Made by a program: the position numbers and the translations under genes | Part shown: one piece after another, positions 1 through 8,732 of the stretch | Layout of the letters: the number at the start of each line of letters is the position of its first letter | Position numbering within the stretch: position 1 is the stretch's first letter | Assembly: GCF_002080395.1 (NCBI RefSeq) | Contig: NZ_CP020478.1 | Span: 446,886 to 510,885 of the forward strand | Direction: 5' to 3' | DNA length: 64,000 nucleotides | Origin: Campylobacter helveticus | GTDB taxonomy: Bacteria; Campylobacterota; Campylobacteria; Campylobacterales; Campylobacteraceae | Notes under the pieces: model-generated | What the model was told of the DNA's origin: nothing | The model's input: only the letters and a program-made list of their open reading frames with translations | Database searches by the model: none

Positions 1-1
1 T

Positions 2-796
2 ACAAAGGATACAACAGCACACATTCAAAATCACAGCCTTAAAAGTGTGGAAGAGCTTCATTCTAGTGAAATTAATGGTGTGAAATTTGAAGAGTATTTA
101 AAAAGTCAAATTGCAACCATAGGTGAAAATTTGGTGGTAAGAAGATTTGCCACTTTAAAGGCAGGTGAAAAAGGTGTTGTAAATGGCTACATTCATACAA
201 ATGGACGCGTTGGCGTTATCATAGCTGCAGCGTGTGAAAATTTTGAAGTGGCAAGTAAAGCACGAGATTTTCTAAAGCAGCTTTGTATGCACATAGCGGC
301 GATGAAGCCGAGTTATTTAAGTTATGATGAGCTTGATATGGATTTTGTAGAAAATGAATATAAAGCTTTAGTTGCCGAGCTTGAAAAGGAAAATGAAGAA
401 AGACGCAGACTAAAAGATCCAAATAAGCCTGAACACAAAATTCCTAAATTTGCGAGTCGTAAGCAACTCAATGATGCGATTTTGAAACAAGCCGAAGAAG
501 ATATTAGGGCGGAACTTAAAGCACAAAATAAACCTGAAAAAATTTGGGACAAAATTATCCCTGGTAAAATGGAGAGTTTTATAGCAGAAAACTCTCAGCT
601 TGATAGTAAATTGACGCTAATGGGGCAATTTTATGTAATGGATGATAAGAAAACCATTGCTCAAGTTATTGCTGAAAAAGAAAAAGAGTTGGGTGGGGCT
701 ATTAAGATAGTTGAATTTATCCGTTTTGAGGTAGGCGAGGGCTTAGAGAAAAAGACTGAAGACTTCGCAGCTGAAGTCGCAGCACAAATAGGCTAA
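2..796 (+). CDS. tsf: Elongation factor Ts, 3' part (5' end outside window)
   Basis: EF-Ts is the guanine nucleotide exchange factor that recycles EF-Tu from its GDP-bound to its GTP-bound form during translation. The reading frame is open from base 2 with no start codon in view, so about 264 C-terminal codons are present and the N-terminal UBA-like part (with the TDVGMM-type motif) lies upstream of the window. The visible text has the family pattern: a DTTAHI...ENLVVRRF region, a GVVNGYIH-type segment, then the second core subdomain and a C-terminal IVEFIRFEVGEG stretch. The GTG at 47 is an internal valine, not the start. The following ABC ATPase begins one base after the stop, so the two are probably co-transcribed. 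Confidence 0.96.
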   Translation, partial: TKDTTAHIQNHSLKSVEELHSSEINGVKFEEYLKSQIATIGENLVVRRFATLKAGEKGVVNGYIHTNGRVGVIIAAACENFEVASKARDFLKQLCMHIAAMKPSYLSYDELDMDFVENEYKALVAELEKENEERRRLKDPNKPEHKIPKFASRKQLNDAILKQAEEDIRAELKAQNKPEKIWDKIIPGKMESFIAENSQLDSKLTLMGQFYVMDDKKTIAQVIAEKEKELGGAIKIVEFIRFEVGEGLEKKTEDFAAEVAAQIG

Positions 797-797
797 A

Positions 798-1433
798 ATG
801 CAACTTTTAAGAGCGGAGAATTTAAGTCATAGTTTTGATTATCCGCTCTTTGAAAATTTAAATTTATCTTTAGAGTCCGGAGATTGCGTAGCCATACAAG
901 GAAGTAGTGGTTGCGGCAAATCCACTCTTTTGCATATCTTATCCTCCCTCTTAAAGCCAAATTCTGGCACTATAAATTATAAAAATCAAGATTTGTATCG
1001 TTTAAATGAAAGCGAAAGGCTTGAAATTCGCCGTAGGGATTTTGGTATCATTTTTCAAGCACATTATCTTTTTAAGGGTTTTAGTGCTTTGGAAAATATA
1101 GAACTCGCTAGTGTTTTATCTAATCAAAATTTAGACAAGGAACTTTTGAAAAATTTAGGAATTTATGAACTTTTGCATCAAAAAATAGGTAAATTAAGCG
1201 GAGGACAGCAGCAAAGGGTTAGTATTGCTAGGGTTCTTTGTAAAAAACCTCGTGTGATTTTTGCTGATGAGGCTACGGGGAATTTGGATTTTCATAATGC
1301 CAAAAATGTTTTACGCATTTTGATGGATTATGCTAAGGATAATGATGCAGCCTTGTTTTTTGTGACACACGATGATACTCTTGCAAGATTTTGCGATAAG
1401 GTTTATACTTTAAAAGCAAATGGAATTTGTTAA
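798..1433 (+). CDS. ABC transporter ATP-binding protein (LolD/FtsE-type)
   Basis: A 211-residue stand-alone ATPase subunit of an ABC transporter. Walker A (GSSGCGKST) is at about residues 35-43, the Q-loop is IIFQAHY, the signature LSGGQQQRV is near residue 133, and Walker B plus D-loop FADEATGNLD near 152. The size and TGNLD motif fit the LolD/MacB/FtsE subgroup. No cognate permease lies next to it: the downstream gene is the flagellar export protein FliR, whose start it overlaps by 14 bases. The ATG at 798 follows the tsf stop by one base, so expression probably depends on the tsf transcript. The substrate cannot be told from sequence. The same gene lies between tsf and fliR in C. jejuni as I remember it. 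Confidence 0.9.
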   Translation: MQLLRAENLSHSFDYPLFENLNLSLESGDCVAIQGSSGCGKSTLLHILSSLLKPNSGTINYKNQDLYRLNESERLEIRRRDFGIIFQAHYLFKGFSALENIELASVLSNQNLDKELLKNLGIYELLHQKIGKLSGGQQQRVSIARVLCKKPRVIFADEATGNLDFHNAKNVLRILMDYAKDNDAALFFVTHDDTLARFCDKVYTLKANGIC

Positions 1434-2187
1434 TTATTTGGGCGATAAAAATGTAGCTACTTTTATGCTCTTGTTTGCTAGACTTAGTGGGCTTATGGTG
1501 TTTTTCCCATTTTTTTCTCACAATAGCATTCCTGCAGTGGTAAAAACAACCATAGTCTTTTTTCTTACAATGTTTTTATATCCCTTAGCTAAACTCGAAG
1601 CTTTACACTTGGATAGTTTTTTTATTTTGCAACTTTTAAGCGAAGTGATTTTCGGTATGATAGCGGGACTTATCGTTCAGCTTGTTTTTGCTATAGTGAT
1701 GATGGCTGGAGAGCAGATAGCTTTTACTATGGGTTTTACTATGGCGAGTGTTTTAGACCCTAGTTCTGGGATTAATATGCCTATAACTTCTCAAATTTTA
1801 AATTTGCTTGCCCTGCTTTTTTTCCTAGCTTTTGATGGACATCATTTAATGCTTTTATTTTTAAGTCAAAGCTTAACCTACATTCATCTTGGGGGATTTT
1901 ATCCAAGTGAAAATTTTGTGCAGTATTTAAATTCTGGGATGCTCAGTGTTTTTGTTATAGGTTTTACTATGTCTTTTCCTATCCTTGCGATTTCTTTGCT
2001 TGCTGATGTGATTTTTGGAATTTTGATGAAGACTATGCCGCAATTTAATCTTTTAGTTATCGGTTATCCCATCAAAATCGCTCTTGCTTTTGTTGTTTTA
2101 ATCGCTATTTTGCTGATTATGATGGAGTATTTTAAAGAACTCATCATAGAGGTTTTTTCAAATATGCAAACTCTTTTTTTTACCTAA
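1420..2187 (+). CDS. fliR: Flagellar biosynthesis protein FliR
   Basis: FliR is an inner-membrane component of the flagellar type III export gate, assembling with FliP and FliQ around the export channel. The 255-residue protein is almost entirely hydrophobic with about six membrane segments. It carries FliR-family features such as the AGEQIAFTMGF segment near residues 90-100 and the DPSSG that follows it. It starts at an ATG 14 bases inside the end of the upstream ABC ATPase gene. Other flagellar export genes are not in this window; in Campylobacter flagellar genes are scattered, so this is normal. Length agrees with the family. Confidence 0.95.
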   Translation: MEFVNYLGDKNVATFMLLFARLSGLMVFFPFFSHNSIPAVVKTTIVFFLTMFLYPLAKLEALHLDSFFILQLLSEVIFGMIAGLIVQLVFAIVMMAGEQIAFTMGFTMASVLDPSSGINMPITSQILNLLALLFFLAFDGHHLMLLFLSQSLTYIHLGGFYPSENFVQYLNSGMLSVFVIGFTMSFPILAISLLADVIFGILMKTMPQFNLLVIGYPIKIALAFVVLIAILLIMMEYFKELIIEVFSNMQTLFFT

Positions 2188-2241
2188 GCTAATAATAAAA
2201 AAAGTTATCATAAAATAAACAATTATTTTTAAGGAAAGCTG

Positions 2242-3627
2242 ATGAAAATTTTACTTTTAAATGAAAACCCTGTTGTTTCCAAGTTGATAAATCTTAGTGC
2301 GCAAAAAATGTCTTACGAGATAGAGGAATCGGATGCTTATAATGATGGAATTTATGATGTGATTATTGTAGATAGCGACACGGAGGTTGATATTGAAGCT
2401 TTGAGGGAAAAGTGCAAAAGACTAATTTATCTTAACCCTCGCAATAAAGAATGCGATGTAAAAGCAGAAATTTTACAAAAGCCTTTTTTACCAACGGATT
2501 TTTTGGCTCTACTTAGCAAGGAAGCGGTAAATTATGAAGAAGCTGAGGTAGAAGATGTAAATCCTTATGCGAATTTAAGTATCGATTTAGATTCTTTAAA
2601 TTTGGAGGATTTGCCTAATGAAGAAGAAAGCGAAACCAAAGAGAGTGAAGAGATAGGTTTGGATGATTTAAGCTTGGATGAAGATGTTAAAGATGAGCAA
2701 GAAGTTAAAAATGAGGAAGAATTTGAGGATTTGAGTTTGGAGGAAAATTTGGACGAAGAACCTCTTTCTTTAGATGAGAATTTAAAAGAGCCTGAAGAAT
2801 TAGTTGAAAATAAAGAAGAAGCGGAGCAGAAGGAACTTTCACTAGAAGAAGATTTAAATGAGCCTAGCGTGGAAGAAAATTTAAGCAAAAATGAAGAGTT
2901 AGGCGAAGAAAATTTGGAGGAAATTTCAAAAACAAATATAGAGGATTTGCCACAAAATGAGCCTTTAGAAGAAGCTGAAAATGAGGAGCAAGTGCCAGAG
3001 GCAGAAGAAGAGCAAGATACAGAAACCTTACCTGTGGTTGAGGAGCAAGAGAGTGAAGTGAGCTTTGAGGATTTGCCAGAAGATGCAGAATTTTTAGGAC
3101 AAGAAAAAGAGCAAGAGAGCGAGACTGAGGAAACCTTACCTGTGGTTGAGGAAAATATAGAAGAGGAATTGCAAAATGAGCCTTTGAGCACAGAGGAGCA
3201 AATTAAGGAAGAATTAGCCCAGCTTGATGAACTTGATATGGAAATTAATCAAGATGATGGGGTTAAGGTTTTGGAGGAATTTAAAGAAGAACCTGTGCTA
3301 GATGATGAAGTTTTGGGTGCTAGTGATGAAGAGCTTGTCGTTCCAAATGTAGAATTAGATGAATTTGCAAATTTGAAAGAAAGGGATATTAAACAAGCTT
3401 TGGGAGAGGAAATTGAGCCTGAAGAAGAGGATGTTGATAGAGAAAAAGAGACTGGAGAAGTTGCGACAGGCGTTAGAATTTCTCAAGATGAGCTTATGAG
3501 TGAGCTTAGCCAAGGTATTAGCAAAGCAATTAGTTCAAGCATTAAAGATGATACTTTAAAGGCTGCGCTTAAAGGTATGAATATGAATATAAACATTAAA
3601 ATAAGCTTTGATGAGGAAGGGCATTGA
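2242..3627 (+). CDS. Very acidic protein with N-terminal receiver-like domain
   Basis: A 461-residue protein with three parts. Residues about 1-95 resemble a response-regulator receiver fold: KILLLNENPVV at the start, a DVIIVDSD strand where the phosphorylated Asp would lie, IYLNPR, and QKPFLPTDF matching the conserved Lys-Pro. The acidic pocket at the N-terminus is weak (NEN in place of DD). Residues about 100-405 are an extremely Glu/Asp-rich low-complexity region with recurring EDLP, SLEE and ETLPVVEE units. The last 50 residues (SQDELMSELSQGISKAI...NMNINIKISFDEEG) look ordered. A homologous highly acidic protein lies in the same fliR-gmk position in C. jejuni. Function is unknown; a scaffold or adaptor is possible. 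Its stop overlaps the gmk start. Confidence 0.85.
   Translation: MKILLLNENPVVSKLINLSAQKMSYEIEESDAYNDGIYDVIIVDSDTEVDIEALREKCKRLIYLNPRNKECDVKAEILQKPFLPTDFLALLSKEAVNYEEAEVEDVNPYANLSIDLDSLNLEDLPNEEESETKESEEIGLDDLSLDEDVKDEQEVKNEEEFEDLSLEENLDEEPLSLDENLKEPEELVENKEEAEQKELSLEEDLNEPSVEENLSKNEELGEENLEEISKTNIEDLPQNEPLEEAENEEQVPEAEEEQDTETLPVVEEQESEVSFEDLPEDAEFLGQEKEQESETEETLPVVEENIEEELQNEPLSTEEQIKEELAQLDELDMEINQDDGVKVLEEFKEEPVLDDEVLGASDEELVVPNVELDEFANLKERDIKQALGEEIEPEEEDVDREKETGEVATGVRISQDELMSELSQGISKAISSSIKDDTLKAALKGMNMNINIKISFDEEGH
3022..3152 (+). repeat. Direct repeat inside acidic-protein gene
   Basis: An identical 23-base word (gaaaccttacctgtggttga plus gga) occurs at 3022-3044 and at 3130-3152, 108 bases apart, an exact multiple of three. 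It encodes the ETLPVVEE unit twice. This indicates that the acidic region has grown by in-frame internal duplication. Confidence 0.85.
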
Positions 3628-4241
3628 AAGGCTTTATTTTGCTTATTTCTGGTCCTAGCGGAGCAGGAAAATCGACCTTGCTTAAGAGACTTTTTGAAGA
3701 ATTTGAAGATGAGCTTTATTTTTCTATATCTTCGACAACGAGAATGCCTAGAAACGATGAGATTGACGGGGTGCATTATTATTTCATCAGTCAAGAAGAA
3801 TTTCAAAATGGTATAGAGAAAGGAATTTTTTTAGAGTGGGCCAGGGTGCATGGGAATTTTTATGGCACTTCTTTAGAGCATACAAATAAAGCTTTAGATG
3901 AGGGAAAGGTTGTTGTTTTTGACATTGATGTGCAAGGTTTTAAAATCGCAAGGAAAAGTTTGGGAGAGAAAATTAATTCAATTTTCATTACAACGAAAAG
4001 CAAAGCCGAGTTAAAAAAAAGACTTCTTAAGCGAAATATGGATACAATGGCACAATTTGAAAAAAGACTTCAAAATGCTAGCGAAGAGATGAGGGAGCTT
4101 GGGGAGTATGATTTTCTCATTATTAATGATGATTTAGAAAGAAGTTATGAGGCTTTACGCTCTATTTATCTCTCTTTAAAGCATAGAACAAAGAGGCAAG
4201 ATTTAGAAAAAATTCAAAATTTATGGAGTGAAGGAGTATAG
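3624..4241 (+). CDS. gmk: Guanylate kinase
   Basis: Transfers a phosphate from ATP to GMP to give GDP in nucleotide metabolism. The 205-residue protein has the P-loop SGPSGAGKST at residues 9-18, the SSTTRMPR and GVHYYFIS segments that bind GMP, and a DIDVQG motif. The start is a TTG at 3624 that overlaps the stop of the upstream acidic-protein gene, with GAGGAAGGG just upstream as ribosome-binding site. The gene ends two bases before the tatA ATG. Length is typical. Confidence 0.97.
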   Translation: MKGFILLISGPSGAGKSTLLKRLFEEFEDELYFSISSTTRMPRNDEIDGVHYYFISQEEFQNGIEKGIFLEWARVHGNFYGTSLEHTNKALDEGKVVVFDIDVQGFKIARKSLGEKINSIFITTKSKAELKKRLLKRNMDTMAQFEKRLQNASEEMRELGEYDFLIINDDLERSYEALRSIYLSLKHRTKRQDLEKIQNLWSEGV

Positions 4242-4242
4242 T

Positions 4243-4473
4243 ATGGGTATAGGAAATATAGGTGTTAGTGGATGGATTATTATTCTTGTGATTGTTGTTT
4301 TGCTTTTTGGGGCAAAAAAAATTCCAGAACTTGCTAAGGGTGTTGGAAAAGGAATTAAAACTTTTAGAAGTGAAATGGAAGATGAGCCGAAAAATACGGC
4401 AAAAATAGAAGAAAAGCCTGAGGACAAAAACGCGACTAACAATGTCAATTTAGATGAAACAAAAAAAGCTTAA
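4243..4473 (+). CDS. tatA: Sec-independent translocase subunit TatA
   Basis: TatA forms the membrane pore of the twin-arginine pathway that exports folded proteins. The product begins MGIGNIGVSGW, has one membrane helix (about residues 9-23), the FGAKKIPELAKGVGKGI hinge and amphipathic helix, and a polar Lys/Glu-rich tail. I chose the ATG at 4243 because AAGGAG lies at 4231-4236; an upstream in-frame GTG at 4228 would overlap gmk and place the site inside the gene. A probable Tat client, the hydrogenase small subunit HydA with an SRRDFMKW signal, is encoded later in the window. TatB and TatC are not in the window. Confidence 0.95.
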   Translation: MGIGNIGVSGWIIILVIVVLLFGAKKIPELAKGVGKGIKTFRSEMEDEPKNTAKIEEKPEDKNATNNVNLDETKKA

Positions 4474-4482
4474 GGTTTAAGT

Positions 4483-6075
4483 TTGAAAAATATAGTCTAT
4501 AAAGAGATTTATCAAATTTTAGGACGCGAGTTTATCCTTGAAAATCCTAAAGACAAATCTTTGGCACATTTTGCTACACCGATTGCTTTTTCTTTGGCTA
4601 AGGAGCTTAAAAAAGCCCCAGCTTTGATTGCTGCAGATTTAGTTTTAAAATTTGAAAATCATTTTTGTTTTGAAAAGGTTGAGGCATTAAATGGTTATTT
4701 GAATTTCAGGCTTTCTAGGGAATTTTTAGATACGCTTGCTAAAAAAGCTTTGAGGCATCCGGAAGATTTTTGCAAGGGTGAAGCGAAAAATCAAAGTTTT
4801 TTACTTGAATATGTTAGTGCAAATCCTACCGGTCCTCTTCATATAGGACACGCAAGGGGAGCTATTTTTGGTGATACTTTGGCAAGAGTTGCGAGGCATT
4901 TGGGTCATAGGTTTGATACGGAGTATTATGTTAATGATGCTGGAAATCAAATTGATTTACTCGGTCTTTCAATTTTATCTAAGGTTAAAATACTTTGTCT
5001 TAATGAAGATATTGAATATCCTCAAGACGCTTACAAGGGTGAGTATATTGATGATTTGGCAAGAGAGGCTTTTGCGCATTTTGAAAAAGATTTTTTTACA
5101 ATGGAAAATGTGTCAAGCTTAGCTTTTTGGGCTAAAGATAAAATGCTTGATTTAATTCAGCAAAATTTAGCACAAGCAAATATTAAAATAGACAATTATG
5201 TGAGTGAAAAATCTTATTACAACGCCTTAAATTCAACAATAGAATCCCTAAAAGCTCACGGAGGTATTTATGAGAAAGATTATAAAATTTGGCTCGCCTC
5301 TTCTTTAAAGGGTGATGAAAAAGACCGCGTTATCGTGCGTGATGATGGGCGTGGGACTTATTTGGCTGCAGATATTGTTTATCATAAGGATAAGATGAGT
5401 AGAGGTTATGATAAGTGCATTAATATCTGGGGGGCAGACCACCATGGATATATCCCAAGAATGAAAGCTGCTATGGAATTTTTGGGTTTTGACTCTAAAA
5501 ATTTGGAAATAATCCTCGCACAAATGGTTTCTTTATTAAAAGATAATCAACCCTACAAAATGAGCAAAAGGGCGGGAAATTTCATTTTAATGAGTGAAAT
5601 TTTAGATGAGATAGGAAGCGACGCCTTAAGATTTATTTTTCTTAGTAAAAAATGTGATACGCATTTAGAATTTGACATTGACAACCTTAAAAAAGAAGAT
5701 GGTTCAAACCCTATATTTTATATCAATTACGCTCACGCTAGAGTGAGGCAAATTTTTCTTAAGGCAGAAAAAAGTCTTGATGATGTTTTGGAAGCGGATT
5801 TGTCAAATTTAAATGCTGATGGTGCAAATTTACTTTTTGAAGCACTAAATTTGGGAGCTGTTTTAAATGATGCTTTTGAGATGAGGGCTTTGCAAAAACT
5901 TCCTGATTATCTTAAAAATTTAGCAGCATCTTTTCATAAATTTTATTATGAAAATAAAGTGATAGGAGCTGAAAATGAAGAAAGCTTACTAAAGCTTTTT
6001 GCTTTAGTAGCACTTAGCATTAGGACAGGGTTTGCCCTTATGGGAATTCGGGCAAAAGATAAAATGGAACATTAG
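4483..6075 (+). CDS. argS: Arginyl-tRNA synthetase
   Basis: Class I aminoacyl-tRNA synthetase charging tRNA-Arg with arginine. The 530-residue protein has the HIGH motif (PLHIGHARG) near residue 122, a KMSKR variant of the KMSKS motif near residue 360, the WGADHHGYIPR segment of the arginine-binding domain, and a C-terminal DALR anticodon-binding domain. The start is TTG at 4483, nine bases after the tatA stop, preceded by TAAGG. It is the last gene of the plus-strand run that begins with tsf; its stop overlaps the stop of a convergent zinc-ribbon gene. Confidence 0.97.
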   Translation: MKNIVYKEIYQILGREFILENPKDKSLAHFATPIAFSLAKELKKAPALIAADLVLKFENHFCFEKVEALNGYLNFRLSREFLDTLAKKALRHPEDFCKGEAKNQSFLLEYVSANPTGPLHIGHARGAIFGDTLARVARHLGHRFDTEYYVNDAGNQIDLLGLSILSKVKILCLNEDIEYPQDAYKGEYIDDLAREAFAHFEKDFFTMENVSSLAFWAKDKMLDLIQQNLAQANIKIDNYVSEKSYYNALNSTIESLKAHGGIYEKDYKIWLASSLKGDEKDRVIVRDDGRGTYLAADIVYHKDKMSRGYDKCINIWGADHHGYIPRMKAAMEFLGFDSKNLEIILAQMVSLLKDNQPYKMSKRAGNFILMSEILDEIGSDALRFIFLSKKCDTHLEFDIDNLKKEDGSNPIFYINYAHARVRQIFLKAEKSLDDVLEADLSNLNADGANLLFEALNLGAVLNDAFEMRALQKLPDYLKNLAASFHKFYYENKVIGAENEESLLKLFALVALSIRTGFALMGIRAKDKMEH

Positions 6076-6323
6076 AAATCAAAAAGCTCCCCTATCCAGC
6101 TTTCTCTCTTTTTCTTTTTATAATAACCATCGTTATGATGAGTTTGATGATATTCATTTCTTGCGTAAGGAGAACTCGTTCTTTCAGTTGGAGTGCTACG
6201 CTCGATGATTTTGTCAAGCTCACCTCTATCAAGCCACACACCACGACATTTAGGGCAGTAGTCGATTTCTACGCCACTTCTATCACTCATTACTAAATCA
6301 ACATTGCAAACAGGGCAAAGCAT
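6072..6323 (-). CDS. Zinc-ribbon protein (zf-TFIIB type)
   Basis: An 83-residue protein. The first 40 residues form a zf-TFIIB-like zinc ribbon with two Cys pairs (CPVC at residues 3-6 and CPKC further on) followed by the typical RGVWLDRGELDKII helix. The rest is a polar linker rich in His, Tyr, Lys and Arg ending in WIGELFDF. The family binds zinc but its role is not established. It lies 43 bases downstream of the ThrE-like gene on the same strand, so it may be the last gene of that transcript or have its own promoter. Its stop overlaps the argS stop on the other strand. Confidence 0.85.
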   Translation of the reverse strand: MLCPVCNVDLVMSDRSGVEIDYCPKCRGVWLDRGELDKIIERSTPTERTSSPYARNEYHQTHHNDGYYKKKKRESWIGELFDF

Positions 6324-6366
6324 ACTTATCCTTTCTTAAAAAATTTATTTATTTAAGCATAGATTA

Positions 6367-6870
6367 TTAAACAATGTGTTTAAATTCCTTGCGATTTCTT
6401 GTCATCATAAAGCTTTGTTCAAAAAAGATAAGTAAGGTAACAGATACGCCAACAGCCAAAGATAAAGTTACCGAAAGGGTGGTAAAAAAGTGGTCAAAAA
6501 AACCTATTAAAAAATTTGTTTTTGCTTTTATATCCTCACTTCTTATAAAAGAGAAAAGATATAAAATAGCTTGGTAGGCATAAATTCCCGGTATCATAGG
6601 AATGAGTGCTGGAAAAGCGATGATTTCGGCGGGAGTTTTGCTGATTTTAGCAAACAAAATTCCAAGACAACCTATACAAAAAGAAGCAACAAAGGTCGCA
6701 ATCGCCAAGGTTTGAAAATGAAAATAATTAAGCAAAGCAAAACGAAGTCCGTGCGCTATGGCGGCAAGAAAGGCTGAGAGAATGAGCGTTTTTAAAGGGG
6801 GATTGCAAGCGTAAGCAAAGCCAAATCCAGCAATAGCCGCAAAAAGCATATCATTAAGTAAGGCACTCAT
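6367..6870 (-). CDS. ThrE-type exporter, small membrane half (DUF3815-like)
   Basis: A 167-residue protein with about five hydrophobic segments, matching the C-terminal half of ThrE-type threonine/serine exporters. A PALIPMIPGIYAYQAI segment is the conserved loop of this half. It overlaps its partner gene by an ATGA junction (start at 6870), so the two halves are probably made together and form one two-component exporter. The same pair exists in C. jejuni as I remember it. The amino-acid substrate is inferred from the family only. Confidence 0.85.
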   Translation of the reverse strand: MSALLNDMLFAAIAGFGFAYACNPPLKTLILSAFLAAIAHGLRFALLNYFHFQTLAIATFVASFCIGCLGILFAKISKTPAEIIAFPALIPMIPGIYAYQAILYLFSFIRSEDIKAKTNFLIGFFDHFFTTLSVTLSLAVGVSVTLLIFFEQSFMMTRNRKEFKHIV

Positions 6871-7643
6871 TGTAAAATTCCATAATTAGAAATGCTAAGG
6901 GTTGCATAAATGCCCACAGCAATGCAACACACTAAAATCGCCACGCTAATGATACGACTAAGTCCCATTAAAATGTGGTCTTTTAATATATCAATAATCG
7001 AGTTGATAAAAAATACGCCAGGTATAAGGTATAAAATGCTTGAGCCTAAGGCAACATGAGCTTCTTTAGTTAAATTTGCATCGATTCCTAGAAAAACTAT
7101 CCACGAGGAGATAAAAGAGCAGATGAGGTATTGCACTCTTAAATCAATCTTAATTTTTGTTAAAATATATCTTAGACTAAGTCCTATAACCGTGCCTAAA
7201 AAAACTAAATAAAAACCACCAAAATCCCCACCAAATAGCCTACAAAATGCAGCATTACCAAGTGAGACGAGCAGTAAGGTTAGGGCATAGGAATATTTTT
7301 TTTGAGTGCTGATTTGATAAAAAAGTTTTTTCGCATTTTCCAAATCGTATTTTTTATCATAAATCGCCCAACTTAAAGCACTCAAATCCAAAATAAGCTT
7401 AAAATTTAAATGTGCGTGTTTGTTGGGGATGATGTAGGTGCGGCTAATGGAATTATCTTCTTTATCGACTATGTTGATAGAAAAATGATGAAGGAAAAAA
7501 TTAATATTGATTTCGTAGCCATAAATTTGAGCGATTCTGCCGACACATTTTGAAACTCTTGCCGTGTAAGTCCCTGAGTTTAACATTGTGCTTGTGTATT
7601 CTGTTAAAAAGTTGCTTAAAGCTTGGATATGTGGTTTTTTCAT
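6867..7643 (-). CDS. ThrE-type exporter, large half (DUF1212)
   Basis: A 258-residue protein. Residues 1-115 are soluble with the DUF1212 pattern (a TARVSKCVGRIAQIYG segment, then ISRTYIIP). Residues about 116-258 hold five hydrophobic helices, including FLVF..IGLSLRY and the LIPGVFFINSIIDIL motif typical of ThrE. In Corynebacterium ThrE exports threonine and serine. Here the second membrane half is a separate downstream gene. The start codon overlaps the dedA stop (ATGA), so the genes are translationally coupled. Confidence 0.87.
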   Translation of the reverse strand: MKKPHIQALSNFLTEYTSTMLNSGTYTARVSKCVGRIAQIYGYEININFFLHHFSINIVDKEDNSISRTYIIPNKHAHLNFKLILDLSALSWAIYDKKYDLENAKKLFYQISTQKKYSYALTLLLVSLGNAAFCRLFGGDFGGFYLVFLGTVIGLSLRYILTKIKIDLRVQYLICSFISSWIVFLGIDANLTKEAHVALGSSILYLIPGVFFINSIIDILKDHILMGLSRIISVAILVCCIAVGIYATLSISNYGILQ

Positions 7644-8248
7644 CGATTTTCCTTAATAAAAGGTTTTTTGATTTTAATATAAATAATACTAAGGATAAAA
7701 ACAAAAAGTAGAATAAAAAGCAAAATTTGATGTAAATATTCTTTAATCAACTCTTCATTTTCTCCTAAAAAATAGCCTAAAAATACAAGTATGCTAACCC
7801 AAATTCCGCTCCCAGCAGCGGTAAAAATGATGAAATTAACGAGCTTCATTTTTGCTAAACCAGCAGGCATAGAGATGTATTGACGGATACCCGGAAGCAA
7901 ACGACAAACAAAAGTGGAAAATTCGCCGTGCTTATTGAAAAAGTTTTCAAATTTGGCAAATTTTTCTTCAGTAATGCCAAAAAATCGTCCATAACGCAAA
8001 ACAAAACCTTTGCCCCAAAAAAAGCAAAGATAATAATTTATCAAAGCTCCCAAAATAGAGCCGAAAATTCCACTTAAAATACAAAGGCTAAGATTTAGTT
8101 CGCCTTTGTGCGCTAAATATCCAGCAGGTATCATCACAATCTCGCTTGGAAAAGGGATAAAGCAGCTTTCTAAAGTCATTAAAACAATAATGCCAAAATA
8201 GCCCCAAGCACTCGCCGTTTCGATGATAAAATTAAATATTTCTTGCAT
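7640..8248 (-). CDS. DedA-family membrane protein
   Basis: A 202-residue inner-membrane protein of the DedA/VTT family, several members of which act as undecaprenyl-phosphate or phospholipid flippases. The family pattern is visible: an early ESCFIPFPSE motif with the conserved FPSE, then GSILGALINYYLCFFWGKG, and RLLPGIRQYISMPAGLAKM with the essential Arg. About five membrane segments follow. The start ATG at 8248 overlaps the cyclophilin stop by one base. The exact lipid substrate cannot be read from the sequence. Confidence 0.9.
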   Translation of the reverse strand: MQEIFNFIIETASAWGYFGIIVLMTLESCFIPFPSEIVMIPAGYLAHKGELNLSLCILSGIFGSILGALINYYLCFFWGKGFVLRYGRFFGITEEKFAKFENFFNKHGEFSTFVCRLLPGIRQYISMPAGLAKMKLVNFIIFTAAGSGIWVSILVFLGYFLGENEELIKEYLHQILLFILLFVFILSIIYIKIKKPFIKENR

Positions 8249-8730
8249 TAAATTTTATCTAAAATTTCGATGTCTAAAATTTTATCTCCTTGTTTAATGG
8301 AGTCTAAAACTTTAAGGCTCTCTTCATCTTTTTCGTCGATTTGTCCAAAAATGGTATGCACTCCGTCTAAATGTGGCTGTGGGCTGTGTGTGATGAAAAA
8401 TTGCGAACTGCCTGTGTCGCGTCCTGCGTGAGCCATAGAAAGTGTGCCTCTTAGGTGTTTGTGCGTTTGATTATCGCACTCGCAACTTATCTCATAGCCC
8501 GCTCCACCTATGCCATTGCCGTGCGGACAGCCTCCTTGAATGACAAAATTCTTTATCACGCGGTGAAATTTCAAATCCTTATAAAAGCCCTCTTTGGCTA
8601 AATTTGCAAAATTGCACACGGTTTGAGGTGCTTCATCGCCAAAAAGTTTAAGTTTAATGTCGCCTTTTTCGGTTTTAATGATTGCACCTTTATATTCTTC
8701 AACCTTACTTGTGTCTATATCCTTTAACAT
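8248..8730 (-). CDS. ppi: Cyclophilin-type peptidyl-prolyl cis-trans isomerase
   Basis: Catalyses cis-trans isomerisation of Xaa-Pro bonds during protein folding. The 160-residue single-domain protein lacks a signal peptide, so it is cytoplasmic. Cyclophilin motifs are clear: [13 protein letters not shown], then [17 protein letters not shown] and [12 protein letters not shown] prefer the ATG at 8730 over the one at 8736: AAGGA directly abuts the first ATG but is six bases from the second. The first ATG overlaps the stop of the upstream maf gene. In C. jejuni, from memory, ppi and yebC lie side by side, so the two maf genes here look inserted between them. Confidence 0.95.
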   Translation of the reverse strand: MLKDIDTSKVEEYKGAIIKTEKGDIKLKLFGDEAPQTVCNFANLAKEGFYKDLKFHRVIKNFVIQGGCPHGNGIGGAGYEISCECDNQTHKHLRGTLSMAHAGRDTGSSQFFITHSPQPHLDGVHTIFGQIDEKDEESLKVLDSIKQGDKILDIEILDKI

Positions 8731-8732
8731 TA

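Noticed and set aside
2565-3191. 208-residue Ser-rich open frame on the minus strand
   Set aside because: It is the reverse of the Glu-rich acidic gene: GAA/GAG codons read backwards give Ser/Phe/Leu-type codons without stops. No ribosome site or family motif is seen.
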